A stretch of DNA of 64,000 bases from Desulfatitalea tepidiphila (GCF_001293685.1 NZ_BCAG01000004.1:105242-169241), one strand, 5' to 3'. Shown: positions 11,042 through 22,306, counted from the first letter of the stretch. Notes: generated from the letters alone by a model not told the origin. A program made the numbers and translations.

Positions 11042-12355
11042 ATGCGTCCCGAACTGATCTATAGTGCGCCTTTTTTCATCGCCGCGTTTCTCATCATCAT
11101 CGTCGCCGTGTTCGCCTGGCGACGGCGACGGATTCGAGGCGCCCGGTATTTATCCTTGGTATGCATGGCCGGCGCGGTCTGGTCGATATTCGAGGGTTTG
11201 CTCTACCTGGGATTGAGCCTGGAGACCGACATGTGGGTCACCTATGTGCAATATCTCGGCACCGCTCCCATGATTCCCCTGGCGCTTTGTTTCACATTCG
11301 CCATTTTTGGATTCGAACGTTGGATCCATCGCACGACCAAAACGATTTTCATCCTGATTCCCCTGGCCATGTTGGCGCTGGCGTGGACCGACCCCCTGCA
11401 CCACCTGGTATATAAAAATTACTACCTGATCCACGACCATGCGGTTCCCATCCGTGGTTTCGAACGCGGTATCCTATGGTGGGGCATCATCGGCACCCAG
11501 TACATACTGGCCTTTGGGCTCACCACATTTTTGATCTACGTCGCGTGGATATCGTCGGGGGTCATGCGTGCCCAGGCCGGCGTCATCCTGGCGGCGGTCT
11601 CTATCGTTTGGCTGACAAGTGCGGTCTATGTGACCGGCAACAGCCCGATTTCCCATATGGATATCAGCCCTCTGGCCTTTATTCTCGTGGCCCTGTCCAT
11701 GGCGTGGGGCTTTTTCCGCTATCACCTGCTGGACGTGTTGCCCATCGCCAAGGCCGATATCTACTCGGGTATCGGCGATCCCATCCTCGTCGTCGATGAT
11801 CAGAACCACCTGTTGGATCTCAATCCCGCCGCCGAAGCCCTGTTTCATATTCGAACCTCTGCCAAGGATGCCGCCTTTCCCATGCCGATTCAACGGCCGG
11901 TCGCCCTGCCCTTGTCCCTCGCTCAACCCGAGGAAACGGTCTGCCTGGTAAACAATGGCACGAAACGTTTTTATGAAACCCGGACAACCCCTTTGCCGGA
12001 CAAACGCGGCAACCGGATCGGTCGTATGATCATCTTGCGGGACGTCACCGAGCGTCATCGCGCCCAATGGGCACTGGGCCAAAGCGAGCGGCTGCAAGGT
12101 GTGCTGGAGATGGCCGGCGCCGTGTGTCACGACTTGAACCAACCGATCATGGCCATTATGGGCTATGCGGAATTGATCCTGCTGGACCTTGCCCAGGACG
12201 ATCCCTTGTATCCCATCATGATGAATCTCACGGCGCAGTTGGAAAAAATCACCACGATCACCCAAAAACTGATGCGCATTACCCGTTACGCGACCAAAGA
12301 CTACGGCGGTCAACAGATCATCGATATTGAAAAAGCCGCCACAGCTTCTGACTAA
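11042..12355 (+). CDS. 7TM-PAS protein with histidine-kinase dimerisation box, no ATPase (paralog 2)
   Basis: The product (437 residues) is colinear with the preceding gene along its whole length: RPELIYSAPFF start, seven membrane segments, PAS domain (DPILVVDDQNHLLDLNPAAE), and H-box AGAVCHDLNQPIMAIMGYAE with His363. It also ends shortly after the second dimerisation helix, without an ATPase domain. The two genes are therefore a tandem duplication that has kept the same truncated architecture, which argues the form is functional rather than decayed. A plausible role is a dimeric sensor that is phosphorylated by, or pairs with, a full kinase elsewhere; that is inference. Its stop codon lies at the first bases of a palindromic repeat. 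Confidence 0.8.
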   Translation: MRPELIYSAPFFIAAFLIIIVAVFAWRRRRIRGARYLSLVCMAGAVWSIFEGLLYLGLSLETDMWVTYVQYLGTAPMIPLALCFTFAIFGFERWIHRTTKTIFILIPLAMLALAWTDPLHHLVYKNYYLIHDHAVPIRGFERGILWWGIIGTQYILAFGLTTFLIYVAWISSGVMRAQAGVILAAVSIVWLTSAVYVTGNSPISHMDISPLAFILVALSMAWGFFRYHLLDVLPIAKADIYSGIGDPILVVDDQNHLLDLNPAAEALFHIRTSAKDAAFPMPIQRPVALPLSLAQPEETVCLVNNGTKRFYETRTTPLPDKRGNRIGRMIILRDVTERHRAQWALGQSERLQGVLEMAGAVCHDLNQPIMAIMGYAELILLDLAQDDPLYPIMMNLTAQLEKITTITQKLMRITRYATKDYGGQQIIDIEKAATASD

Positions 12356-12519
12356 GTGGTCGCGGGCAAAAATACAGTGACGCAACGAGATGGTCGAGGC
12401 GCCCGTCCCGCAAGGCGCGAGAAGCGAGAATAGCGGGCCTATTTGAGCGCCGAGCAACGCAGTCGGGACGGGATGCATCGGCCATCGAATGCCGCTGTAT
12501 TTATGCTTGCGACCACTAA
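12353..12519. repeat. palindromic intergenic element, family B
   Basis: Long imperfect inverted repeat: outer arms about 26 bp (TAAGTGGTCGCGGGCAAAAA... against its mirror ending GCGACCACTAAG) and inner arms around GCCCGTCCCG and CGGGACGGGA. No coding potential. The left arm includes the stop codon of the preceding gene. Confidence 0.7.
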
Positions 12520-12570
12520 GATTCCGCCGGCGCTCGCCGCCGGCAAACACGCAGGGGAGGAATGATCGAC

Positions 12571-13098
12571 ATGACACCTGGCCGAACAGGGACGTTCACC
12601 CTCTTTCTGGTTCTATGGATCGCCGCGCAGGGCTGCGCCGTGCCGCAGAAAATGTGGCCGCAAAAAGATATGGCACCCGCCGTGCGCACCGGCACCGTCG
12701 ATGCGCCTAACATCCTGGTGGCCTCACGCCACAGTGCGTTCAAAACCGCACTGGTCGACGAACTCGGCCAACAAATGGCGTCCAGGGGGTTAAGTTTGGA
12801 AATCTTGGGGATAGAGGCGCTGGAAACGGTTGAGATGGAACGGTACGACGCGGTGGTGATCATCAGCACCTGTCTGGCATGGGGATTGGATACGCGGGTG
12901 CGCGCCTTCGTCGATCGGCAACCCCGCCACGACAAGTTGATTCTGGTCACCACCTCAGCGGCCGGCGATTGGCTTCCTGATGGCGAAATGCAGGCTTACG
13001 ATGCCATCTCCGCGGCGTCCGAAATCGCCGAGGTGGAAGCCGTGGCGCGCAACGTCATGTCGAGCCTCCTATCGGTCATTGGCGATGTGAGCCCTTGA
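12571..13098 (+). CDS. putative lipoprotein with flavodoxin-like domain
   Basis: The N-terminus is a lipoprotein signal: basic start, hydrophobic core LFLVLWIAA and a lipobox ending at Cys22 (AAQGC). The mature part looks like a flavodoxin-type alpha/beta fold: NILVASRHSAFKTALVDELG, then YDAVVIISTC, then KLILVTTSA. The FMN loop is not clearly conserved. The start at 12571 sits ten bases after GGGGAGG; the ATG at 12562 is too close to that site. It follows the 7TM-PAS pair but is separated from it by a palindromic element. Function unknown. Confidence 0.6.
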   Translation: MTPGRTGTFTLFLVLWIAAQGCAVPQKMWPQKDMAPAVRTGTVDAPNILVASRHSAFKTALVDELGQQMASRGLSLEILGIEALETVEMERYDAVVIISTCLAWGLDTRVRAFVDRQPRHDKLILVTTSAAGDWLPDGEMQAYDAISAASEIAEVEAVARNVMSSLLSVIGDVSP

Positions 13099-13137
13099 TG
13101 GTTGATGGATTCCTAAAAAAATAGTCGGACGGTGCCG

Positions 13138-15015
13138 TCAATCCTTGAGCTGATCGAACTTGCAGCTCAAGGTCAAGGCCTCCCCATCGAAGGTGGTCTT
13201 GACCTTGTAGGGCAGGGTTTTAAACAAACGGATCATGGGCTGGTTGTGAGCGGCCGTGTAGGCCACCAGACCGGAGATGCCGTTTTCACGGGCCGCATCG
13301 GCGATCTTTTTGATGAAAATTTTGCCCAACCCCTTGCCTTGAAACTCCCGGCTCACCGTAAATGCCACCTCCGCCATGTTGCTCTCCAGCAACAGCAGGT
13401 ATTCAGCGACGGCCACGACCCGGTCGAAACCCGATTCGCCGACGACACCGATAAGCGTCATGTCCTTGATGTAGTCGATCTGGGACTTGTTCTCGACCTC
13501 CCAGCGTTCGAAACTCGTCTTTTCGTGGAAAAAGCGCAGGAAGATATCGTCCTTGTCCAGCCGGTAATAGTGCTCCTGGATACGGCGTTCATCCACCGGC
13601 TTGGCCGGACGGATGGTAATGGTCTCGCCGTCCACAACGATCTTCTCTTCCAGGCTGACCGGGTAGACCGCCTTGGCCGCTTCGCCCAGGGTCCGCTCGG
13701 GGCCGACCAGACCGGCCTCCTTGGCCGCTTGAAACAGCTCGTCGCGAAAGTCCGGATGGGCGATGCTGATCATGGCGATCACCCGCTCCTGCAGACTCTT
13801 GCCAAAAAGATTGACCACGCCATATTCGGTGGCCACATACTGGACATCGCCGCGGGTCACCACCACGGCCTCGTTTTGCATCATGGGGATGATGCGGCTC
13901 TTGTTCCCGTCCGGCGTCGTGGAGCGCAGCATGATGATCGATTTGCCGCCGGGGCTGCGGCGGGCGCCCCGCACAAAGTCCCCGATGCCGCTGACACCGG
14001 CGAACAGGGTCTGGGCCACGGCTTCAGACGACACCTGGCCGGTCAGGTCGATGGCGCTGGCCACGTTCATCGACACCATGCGGTTGTGACGGCTGATGAT
14101 ATAGGGATCGTTGACATAGTCCGAAGGATGAAACTCGATGGCCGGGTTGTCGTGCAAGAATTCATAGAGCTCCTTGGTGCCCAAAGCCGCCGAGGCCACC
14201 AATTTGCCGTCGTTGAATCCTTTCTTGCGATTGGTGATCACCCCGATGGCATACAGATGCATGATGTCGTTGGTCAAATATTGTGAGTGGAAGCCCAGGT
14301 CGTTCTTCTGGGCCAGGGCCTGGACCGTGGCCTGGGAGTTGGCATCCAGTCCGACCTGCAAGGTAGCGCCATCGTCGATCAATCGCGAAATGTGGCGACC
14401 GATCCAGGTGGCGATTTCCGACCGCGGCGCCGGTTCGATGGTCAGCAACTCCTCCTCCTGCTCGACGATGCAATCAACGTCGTTGACATGGACGAAACTG
14501 CGCCCCATGACGCGCGGCATCCGGGAGTTGACCTGGGCAATGACCCTGGTGGCCGACATGGCCGCGGCCTGGGTCACATCGACAGAAACACCGAGGCTCA
14601 TCCAGCCGAAATCGTCCGGCGGAGACACCTGAATCAGGGCCACGTCTATGGGCAGCTTGCGGCTCCGAAATAACAGGGGTACGTCGGAAATGTTCATGGG
14701 GGTGACAAAACGCAGGTTACGGGCGAAATATTCCGAACGGGCCGCACCCAGATAGATCTGGCGGATACTGAAACTGGTTTCGTAGCTCTTGGTGGCGATT
14801 TCGGTCAGCGGCGCACTTTCGTTGGACATCATGCGCACGATTTCGAGACCGGTAAAGGTATGCGCCTGGTCGGCCAGGGCCCTGACCAGGGCCTGGGGTT
14901 CACCGCATGCCGAGCCGATAAACACCCGCTGGCCGGAATGGATTCTTTGGATCGCCTGATCGGCACTTTGCCGTTTTTCAAGATAATTGTCGGCCCAATA
15001 GAGCGATTTGGCCAT
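13138..15015 (-). CDS. acetyl-CoA hydrolase/CoA-transferase fused to a GNAT acetyltransferase
   Basis: The first 450 residues match the acetyl-CoA hydrolase / 4-hydroxybutyrate CoA-transferase family (GQRVFIGSACGEPQALV near the N-terminus, GARRSPGGKSIIML, then YGVVNLFGKSLQERV). The last 165 residues form a GNAT domain with an acetyl-CoA loop REFQGKGLGKIFIKK and the C-terminal NQPMIRLFKTL. The start at 15015 has AAGGAGAG ahead; upstream frame is not protein-like. The fusion occurs in anaerobes. The GNAT part might acetylate a lysine on an acyl-CoA enzyme in response to acetyl-CoA, but substrate and regulation are not visible. It is 111 bp downstream of the ADP-forming acyl-CoA synthetase gene. 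Confidence 0.88.
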   Translation of the reverse strand: MAKSLYWADNYLEKRQSADQAIQRIHSGQRVFIGSACGEPQALVRALADQAHTFTGLEIVRMMSNESAPLTEIATKSYETSFSIRQIYLGAARSEYFARNLRFVTPMNISDVPLLFRSRKLPIDVALIQVSPPDDFGWMSLGVSVDVTQAAAMSATRVIAQVNSRMPRVMGRSFVHVNDVDCIVEQEEELLTIEPAPRSEIATWIGRHISRLIDDGATLQVGLDANSQATVQALAQKNDLGFHSQYLTNDIMHLYAIGVITNRKKGFNDGKLVASAALGTKELYEFLHDNPAIEFHPSDYVNDPYIISRHNRMVSMNVASAIDLTGQVSSEAVAQTLFAGVSGIGDFVRGARRSPGGKSIIMLRSTTPDGNKSRIIPMMQNEAVVVTRGDVQYVATEYGVVNLFGKSLQERVIAMISIAHPDFRDELFQAAKEAGLVGPERTLGEAAKAVYPVSLEEKIVVDGETITIRPAKPVDERRIQEHYYRLDKDDIFLRFFHEKTSFERWEVENKSQIDYIKDMTLIGVVGESGFDRVVAVAEYLLLLESNMAEVAFTVSREFQGKGLGKIFIKKIADAARENGISGLVAYTAAHNQPMIRLFKTLPYKVKTTFDGEALTLSCKFDQLKD

Positions 15016-15126
15016 GGCATCTCTCCTTCGCTGAACCACAACATTGAACGCCCGGTTCATACAGTCTGATGTTGGACCGGACAGATGACCGGAAGAACTA
15101 GACGATAACAGCGCCACCCCGCACGA

Positions 15127-17301
15127 TCAGGTGGACGCCTTGCAGGATCCAGAATCCGGCGGATCGAGGATAAACCGACAATCGGCCACCGTGGCTCCCT
15201 TGCCTTCAGGATGCACCAACAGCGGGTTGATGTCCAACTCTTTAATTTCCGGGTTGTCGCACACCAGATCCGACAAAGAGACGATCAATTTTTCCAGGGC
15301 CGCCAAGTCAACCTTGGGGTTGCCCCGAAATCCGTTCAAAAGGGTAAATCCCTTGATGCCGCGCACCATGGAGCGGGCACTGTTGCGATTGATCGGCGCC
15401 AGACGAAAGGTGACATCCTTGAACACCTCGACCATCACCCCGCCCGACCCGAACATGAGCAGGTGGCCGAACCTATCGTAACGGTTGGCGCCGAGAATCA
15501 CCTCCTGGCCTTTGGGGGCCATCTTCTGTACCAGCACGCCGTCGATGACGGCTTCGGCTCTATAGGCCTTGGCGCCATTGATGATGTCGTCGAAGGCCTT
15601 CTCCACGTCCGCGGCATCGGCCAGGTTGATCTTGACGCCGCCGGCATCCGATTTGTGCACGATCTGGTCGGAAACGATCTTGAGCACCACCGGGTACCCC
15701 ATGGCGTCGGCCGCCTTGACCGCATCGGCCGCCGATTGGGCCAGGATTGTGGGCAGCACGTCAAAACCATACGCCTTCAGCAGGTGAACGCCGTCCAATT
15801 CACCCAGGTAGTGTTTGCCGGCCGCCAAACTCGCTTCGATCGTCTCCCGGGCCGCGGCTTTGTCATGATGGAATGCGTAAGGCGCGAGTTCCTGCCGATT
15901 GAGCCATTTGGCATAGCGGTAGATGGCCCCGAAGGCTTTGGCCGTGTGCTCGGGAAACGGATAGACCGGCACACCGCTCTCCTGAAGGTATTTGACCCCG
16001 GCGGAAACATCGATGATCCCCATGAAACAGCAGAGGATCGGCTTGTGGGAACGCTTGGCGATGCGCACGATGGCCTCGGCCGTGCCGATGGCGTTGGTCA
16101 TGGATTGGGGGGTGAGGATCACCAGGGCGCCATCCACCCCTTCGTCCCGAATCACGGCGTTCAAGGCGCTTTCATAACGGTCCTGGGCCGCGTCGCCGAT
16201 GATATCCACCGGGTTATGGACATTGGCGGTGGCCGGCAGATGGCTTTTGAGCACCTCCACCGTCTCTTCGTGGAATTTGGCCAGTTCCAGCCCGGACACC
16301 ACGGTCATGTCGGTGGCCACGATGCCGGGACCGCCGGCGTTGGTGACGATGGCCACCCGATTGCCATTGGGGACTTTGCGCCGCATCTTGCCCAGGGCGT
16401 TTTCATTTTTGTAGGCGAAGGCGATGGCGAAATCGAAGAGTTCATCGATGCTCTCCACGCGGATGATGCCCGACTGTTTGAAGATAGCATCGTATACCGC
16501 CTCGGACCCGGCCAGGGAACCGGTATGCGAAGCCGCTGCCTGGGCACCGGCGCTGGTGCGCCCGGACTTGATCACCAGGATCGGCTTGGGACGGTTGCCG
16601 CCGGTAATCTCCTTGGCGATCTTGATAAACTCCCGGCCACACTGGAGCTCTTCCAGGTAGATCATGATCACTTCGGTGTCCGGATCGTTCTGGAAGTATT
16701 TGAGCAGATCCACCTCGTCCACGTCGGCCTTGTTGCCGATGGAGATGAACTTGGAAAAACCGAAATCCCGATCGGCCGCAAAATCGAGCACCGCGGTGCA
16801 CAGGGCGCCGCTCTGTGAGATGAACGACACGTTGCCGGCCTTGGGCATCCGGGCGGAAAAACTGGCGTTCAGACGCACATTATCGAGGGGGTTGATCACC
16901 CCCAGGCAGTTGGGACCGACGATCCGTACGCCGTGTTCCCGGCACATCTCGACGATCCGCCGTTCGATCTCCAACCCTTCGCCGCCCACCTCCTTGAATC
17001 CGGCCGAAACGATCACGACGCCCTTGACCCCCTTGTCGATGGCTTCCTGGATGGCGCCGATGGCGAGCTTGGGCGGCAGTATGATCATCGCCAGGTCGAG
17101 GGGATAGGGTATCTCGCTGATGCGCGGATAGGCCCGCACGCAGGCGATGGATTCCGCGCTGGGATTGACCGGGTAGAGCACGCCCCGATATCCTCCCTTT
17201 AGAATATTCACGAAAATATCATGTCCCACCTTGCCCGGTGTCGTCGAAGCACCCACGACGGCTACGGATTGGGGGGTAAATATGGCATCCAGGTCGATCA
17301 T
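15127..17301 (-). CDS. acdAB: ADP-forming acetate-CoA ligase, alpha-beta fusion
   Basis: A 724-residue fused ADP-forming acyl-CoA synthetase that interconverts acetyl-CoA plus ADP plus Pi with acetate plus ATP. The N-terminal CoA-binding/succinyl-CoA ligase-like half has VAVVGASTTPGKVG and a phospho-histidine loop ASHTGSLAGS. The C-terminal ATP-grasp half has GYPVVLKIVSDQIVHKSDAG and ends with the LDINPLLVHPEG signature. The length equals that of fused AcdAB enzymes. The start has GGAGAG upstream. With the CoA-transferase next door, it forms an acetate/acyl-CoA module that could conserve energy or activate acetate. Confidence 0.93.
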   Translation of the reverse strand: MIDLDAIFTPQSVAVVGASTTPGKVGHDIFVNILKGGYRGVLYPVNPSAESIACVRAYPRISEIPYPLDLAMIILPPKLAIGAIQEAIDKGVKGVVIVSAGFKEVGGEGLEIERRIVEMCREHGVRIVGPNCLGVINPLDNVRLNASFSARMPKAGNVSFISQSGALCTAVLDFAADRDFGFSKFISIGNKADVDEVDLLKYFQNDPDTEVIMIYLEELQCGREFIKIAKEITGGNRPKPILVIKSGRTSAGAQAAASHTGSLAGSEAVYDAIFKQSGIIRVESIDELFDFAIAFAYKNENALGKMRRKVPNGNRVAIVTNAGGPGIVATDMTVVSGLELAKFHEETVEVLKSHLPATANVHNPVDIIGDAAQDRYESALNAVIRDEGVDGALVILTPQSMTNAIGTAEAIVRIAKRSHKPILCCFMGIIDVSAGVKYLQESGVPVYPFPEHTAKAFGAIYRYAKWLNRQELAPYAFHHDKAAARETIEASLAAGKHYLGELDGVHLLKAYGFDVLPTILAQSAADAVKAADAMGYPVVLKIVSDQIVHKSDAGGVKINLADAADVEKAFDDIINGAKAYRAEAVIDGVLVQKMAPKGQEVILGANRYDRFGHLLMFGSGGVMVEVFKDVTFRLAPINRNSARSMVRGIKGFTLLNGFRGNPKVDLAALEKLIVSLSDLVCDNPEIKELDINPLLVHPEGKGATVADCRFILDPPDSGSCKAST

Positions 17302-17499
17302 GTTTGTCGCTCTCCAATTTACGAGTTTAATGGAAAAGTATGAAAGTCGGAAAGTGGTAAGTATGAAAGCTGTGGCACTCTGTCATTTGATGTGACCGTC
17401 GAGAGCGTCTGAGTTTGTTTCAGTGGCCAGCAGTAAACATTAAAAAACAATATAGCTAAACTTTCCAACCTTGATAAAACTTTATAAAATCGCAGAGGC
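17302..17499. other. AT-rich non-coding spacer with AAAGT/ACTTT-type tracts
   Basis: No credible gene. Contains simple, repeated pieces (GGAAAAGTATGAAAGTCGG, GGAAAGTGGTAAGTATGAAA) that recur in mirrored form at about 17600-17640. It leads into the palindrome at 17500. Confidence 0.45.
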
Positions 17500-17568
17500 G
17501 TCATGTCGGCGAACGCCGGCATCCAGACCATAGCAAAAATACTGGATCCCGGCTTCCGCCGGGATGAC
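17500..17568. repeat. REP-like palindrome, family D
   Basis: Inverted arms of 27 bp at 17500-17526 and 17542-17568 with about 85% complementarity, separated by 15 bp. Core GGCGAACGCCGGCATCCAG mirrored by CTGGATCCCGGCTTCCGCC. This belongs to the widespread proteobacterial class of GTCATTCCGGCGAAAGCCGG-type extragenic palindromes. It lies between the ligase gene and the fumarase gene. Confidence 0.75.
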
Positions 17569-17690
17569 GGGAAAACCTGATTCCGGATTTTTTCGACTTC
17601 ATCAACTTTCATACCTTCATGCTTTCGTACTTTCTGGCTCTTTTACTTGTCTCGACCGTTCTAAAGAAAAAGGTCGATTCAAAAAATAAG

Positions 17691-19301
<1,611 letters not shown>

Positions 19302-19436
19302 TTCATCTCCTTGTTCTGATTGGACAGCCTGGAACAACACATTGTGAGGTCGCCGGCCGATAATGAAAAGAAAAACCATTTAGTGACATTAACCGCGGGA
19401 AGTCAAGCCAATTGGTGACCGGCAAAACCGATGCGC

Positions 19437-21920
19437 TCAAGGGCAGTCCGAACGGCAGCTTTGCACGCGGTAAGCCTTGTCCCCGACGGTGATTTGGATG
19501 GCGCCGCAATGGTCGGTGCGCCATAGCCGGCAGCCGGCCTGGCGATACCGTTCGATCACTTGCGGGTGGGGAAAGTGAAAGGGATTGTGCCAGCCCGCAG
19601 AGGCGATGGCCTCGCGTGGCCCCACGGCCCGGAGAAAATCCTCGGAACTGGAGTTGCGGCTGCCATGGTGGGGCACCAGAAGGATGGTGCTGCCGAGTCT
19701 TTCGGCGCCATGCCGGGCCACCAGATCGGCCTCGGCCGCCTTTTCGATGTCGCCGGGAAACAAAAAAGAAATGCCGCCCCAGGCGATCCTCACCACCAGG
19801 GAATGGTTGTTCGAACCGCCGCTTCGGACGCCTGCCGAACGAGCGGCGAAATCCGCGGGCGGCCCAAGAATATCGAAACGTACCCCGGCGCGCACGCTCG
19901 ATCTGGGCAGCCGTTCGAAGGCCGTGTGCGCCAACCGCCTCCGGGCGATGATCTCCTGCCACTGGCGATAGCCTTCGGTCGGTGCCGCCTCATGGTTGCT
20001 CCAGATCTCTTTGACATCGAAATGGCGCAGAATATAGAGCAATCCGTTGAGGTGATCGCTGTCCGGATGGCTCAAAACGATCAGATCCACTCGTTTGATC
20101 TTGTGATACCAGAGCAACGGTGCCACAATGCTGCGCCCCACGTCGAAGACAGATGAGTCACTGAAACCGCCGCCGTCCACCAGCACCGTGTACCCTCCCG
20201 GCAACTGGAGCAAGTTGGCGCTGCCTTGCCCCACATCCAGGGCCGTGACCACCATTCGCTCCGGATCGTAGCGGCGGTGATGCCAGTAAACCCCGTCGGC
20301 CACCGTTGCCATGAGGACCACGACCATCGCAACCCACCGAAAATGTACTCTTTTCCAAAAAAACAGCAGCGCAACAAACAGGTAAAAGAGCACGATCTCC
20401 ACGACCGTGGGGGTAACCGAAACCCAGGCCACCCCCTCGAATCGGGAGATGTTCTCGACGAACCAGAGAATGGCCCGCACCCCCCAGGCGGCGATCTGCC
20501 AGGAAAACACCGCTGCAGTTGGACTCAGGGGTGCACACAAGACGCCCGCCAATGCCGCCGGCACCACCACCGTGCCCACCAGCGGAACGACGACCAGGTT
20601 GGACACGGGCCCCACCCACGACACCAGGTTGAAATAGCGCATGACCAATGGCAGGGTGCCGATGGTCGCCAGCATGGAAACCCATGCCAGACCGGCACTT
20701 CGCGCACCCCATCGCCGCCAAACAGGTTGATCCGTCCCGTGGGTCAGAAACGGCAAGGCCTTGACACCGAGTAAAATGGCCCAGACCGCAGCAAAAGAGA
20801 GTTGAAACGAAATGCTGAAAAGGGCCGGTGGGAAGGCGACGAGAATGACCAACGCCGCCACGGCGAACACATTGGGCCAGTTGTAAGGCCTTCCCACCCA
20901 GAAACCGCCCAGAAAAAAGGCCGTCATGATCACCGCCCGCTGGGTCGATGGCGAGAAGCCGGACAACAGGCCGTAAAACACGACCGGCAGCAGGCTCAAG
21001 GCGGCGGCTCCCCTGATGACACATCCGTTGCGCACCACAACGGGAATTCTCACCAGAAGCGCACGCAGGACATATAACGCCGAAGCAGCCACCATACCGA
21101 TGTGCAATCCCGAGATGGCCAGGACGTGGCTCACCCCGGTACGGTTGAATGCGGTTCGAAGGTCGTCTGTGATTCCCTTCCGATCCCCCAGCGTCAGCGC
21201 CTGAATCACCGCCGCCACCGTCTCGGGATGACCCTGCAGCGCCGCCGCCATTGCTTCCCCTATCCCGGCCCGGAACCGATCGATCCGCGCGGCCCAGCGC
21301 TTTGGATCGGAAGCGATTCTCTGGAGACTCTCCCCCTGGGCATAGAGCCGGCAGTGAATGCCGCGCAAGGCCATGTAGCGCTTGTAGTCGAATCCACCGG
21401 GATTGCAGAAGTTGTGGATGTCTCGCAGATGGCCGCTGAGCGCCACCATGTCGCCGCGCCACAGTTCCGGAAACGGCGCCCGGACCGTGACCTGGATACG
21501 GCCCTTGCCCCTCAACGTCCGCTCTCCCTGCCGCAACTCCCGGGCCGCCAATACGAAACGGAGCCGGTCCCCACTGACCTGGGGTGGGTCGACGATGCGG
21601 CCGATCACGCGCCACTTGCCCTGATCCACGCGATGTCGCACGTGGCCGGCCGGAAGTTCCCGCCCCAGCCAGGGCTGGATGGAGAGATACCCCGCAACGG
21701 CGCAAAACAGCAGCGGCACCAACACCTGGGGCCGCCGCCAGACACACCACGCGATCGCCGCCGCCAGACCGATGAGTGCAGACACTGCCCACCACAGCCA
21801 TCCCGGGGCAACGATGCCCGCGAGGATGCCGACGATCACCGCTGCCGTTATGGGCATTAACGGACGCAAAAAAGGGATGTGCCCGTGATCGTGGGGAGGG
21901 CACGAAACCGACGCCTTCAC
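19437..21920 (-). CDS. comEC: ComEC/Rec2-type DNA uptake channel
   Basis: ComEC forms the inner-membrane channel for single-stranded DNA in natural transformation. The 827-residue protein has the expected three parts: an N-terminal membrane and OB-like DUF4131 region, a central competence domain with SHVLAISGLHIGMVAASALY and many membrane helices, and a C-terminal metallo-beta-lactamase domain with LDVGQGSANLL and LSHPDSDHLNG. A GTG start is used if the full frame is taken; an ATG at 21857 is the alternative. No other competence gene is nearby, so transformability cannot be judged. Confidence 0.93.
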   Translation of the reverse strand: MKASVSCPPHDHGHIPFLRPLMPITAAVIVGILAGIVAPGWLWWAVSALIGLAAAIAWCVWRRPQVLVPLLFCAVAGYLSIQPWLGRELPAGHVRHRVDQGKWRVIGRIVDPPQVSGDRLRFVLAARELRQGERTLRGKGRIQVTVRAPFPELWRGDMVALSGHLRDIHNFCNPGGFDYKRYMALRGIHCRLYAQGESLQRIASDPKRWAARIDRFRAGIGEAMAAALQGHPETVAAVIQALTLGDRKGITDDLRTAFNRTGVSHVLAISGLHIGMVAASALYVLRALLVRIPVVVRNGCVIRGAAALSLLPVVFYGLLSGFSPSTQRAVIMTAFFLGGFWVGRPYNWPNVFAVAALVILVAFPPALFSISFQLSFAAVWAILLGVKALPFLTHGTDQPVWRRWGARSAGLAWVSMLATIGTLPLVMRYFNLVSWVGPVSNLVVVPLVGTVVVPAALAGVLCAPLSPTAAVFSWQIAAWGVRAILWFVENISRFEGVAWVSVTPTVVEIVLFYLFVALLFFWKRVHFRWVAMVVVLMATVADGVYWHHRRYDPERMVVTALDVGQGSANLLQLPGGYTVLVDGGGFSDSSVFDVGRSIVAPLLWYHKIKRVDLIVLSHPDSDHLNGLLYILRHFDVKEIWSNHEAAPTEGYRQWQEIIARRRLAHTAFERLPRSSVRAGVRFDILGPPADFAARSAGVRSGGSNNHSLVVRIAWGGISFLFPGDIEKAAEADLVARHGAERLGSTILLVPHHGSRNSSSEDFLRAVGPREAIASAGWHNPFHFPHPQVIERYRQAGCRLWRTDHCGAIQITVGDKAYRVQSCRSDCP

Positions 21921-22133
21921 TATTTGCTGCTCACTTTACACTTTTCCTCGTTCAACAGGGCGGATGGCTTCAAGGATTGAAGCGACGCCAATCGATGGGA
22001 AACGATTTTTGAAGGTAGCGGCGGGATCATAAAGAAAACATAGGGGCCTGTCAACGCCGCTACCCCAGCCACACCATCCATCTTGACCTGTCAGGGCTTT
22101 TCTGGCAGCATCCGGCTCGAATTGAAATTAAAT

Positions 22134-22276
22134 AGTGCCCGTACACAAATAGGCAAATTGGGTCGAGATCAAGGCGCGCGGGAAATTTAACCGCAGGCAT
22201 ATGGTCGATATCCCGAGGATTAAATTTTTCGCGCAACACCGATATCGGGCCAATTGGACATTTGTGGATGGGCACT
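22134..22276. repeat. 143-bp palindromic element, family A copy 1
   Basis: Terminal inverted repeats AGTGCCCGTACACAAAT (22134-22150) and ATTTGTGGATGGGCACT (22260-22276); the interior is also an imperfect palindrome (CAAATTGGG...CCAATTGG; AAATTTAACC...GGATTAAATTT) centred near GGCATATGG. No open frame. It ends 30 bp before the start of the metallo-hydrolase gene. Confidence 0.85.
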
Positions 22277-22306
22277 AAATCAAACCCGGGAACAAGCCGA
22301 CACACA

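Noticed and set aside
12353..12519. Insertion sequence or CRISPR remnant
   Set aside because: There is no transposase frame and no regularly spaced direct repeat; it is a single palindromic element.
15211..16818. Long plus-strand frame opposite the ADP-forming ligase
   Set aside because: Antisense shadow; no ribosome site and no domain.
17319..17612. 97-codon minus-strand frame
   Set aside because: It runs through a REP-like palindrome and AT tracts; not a credible protein.
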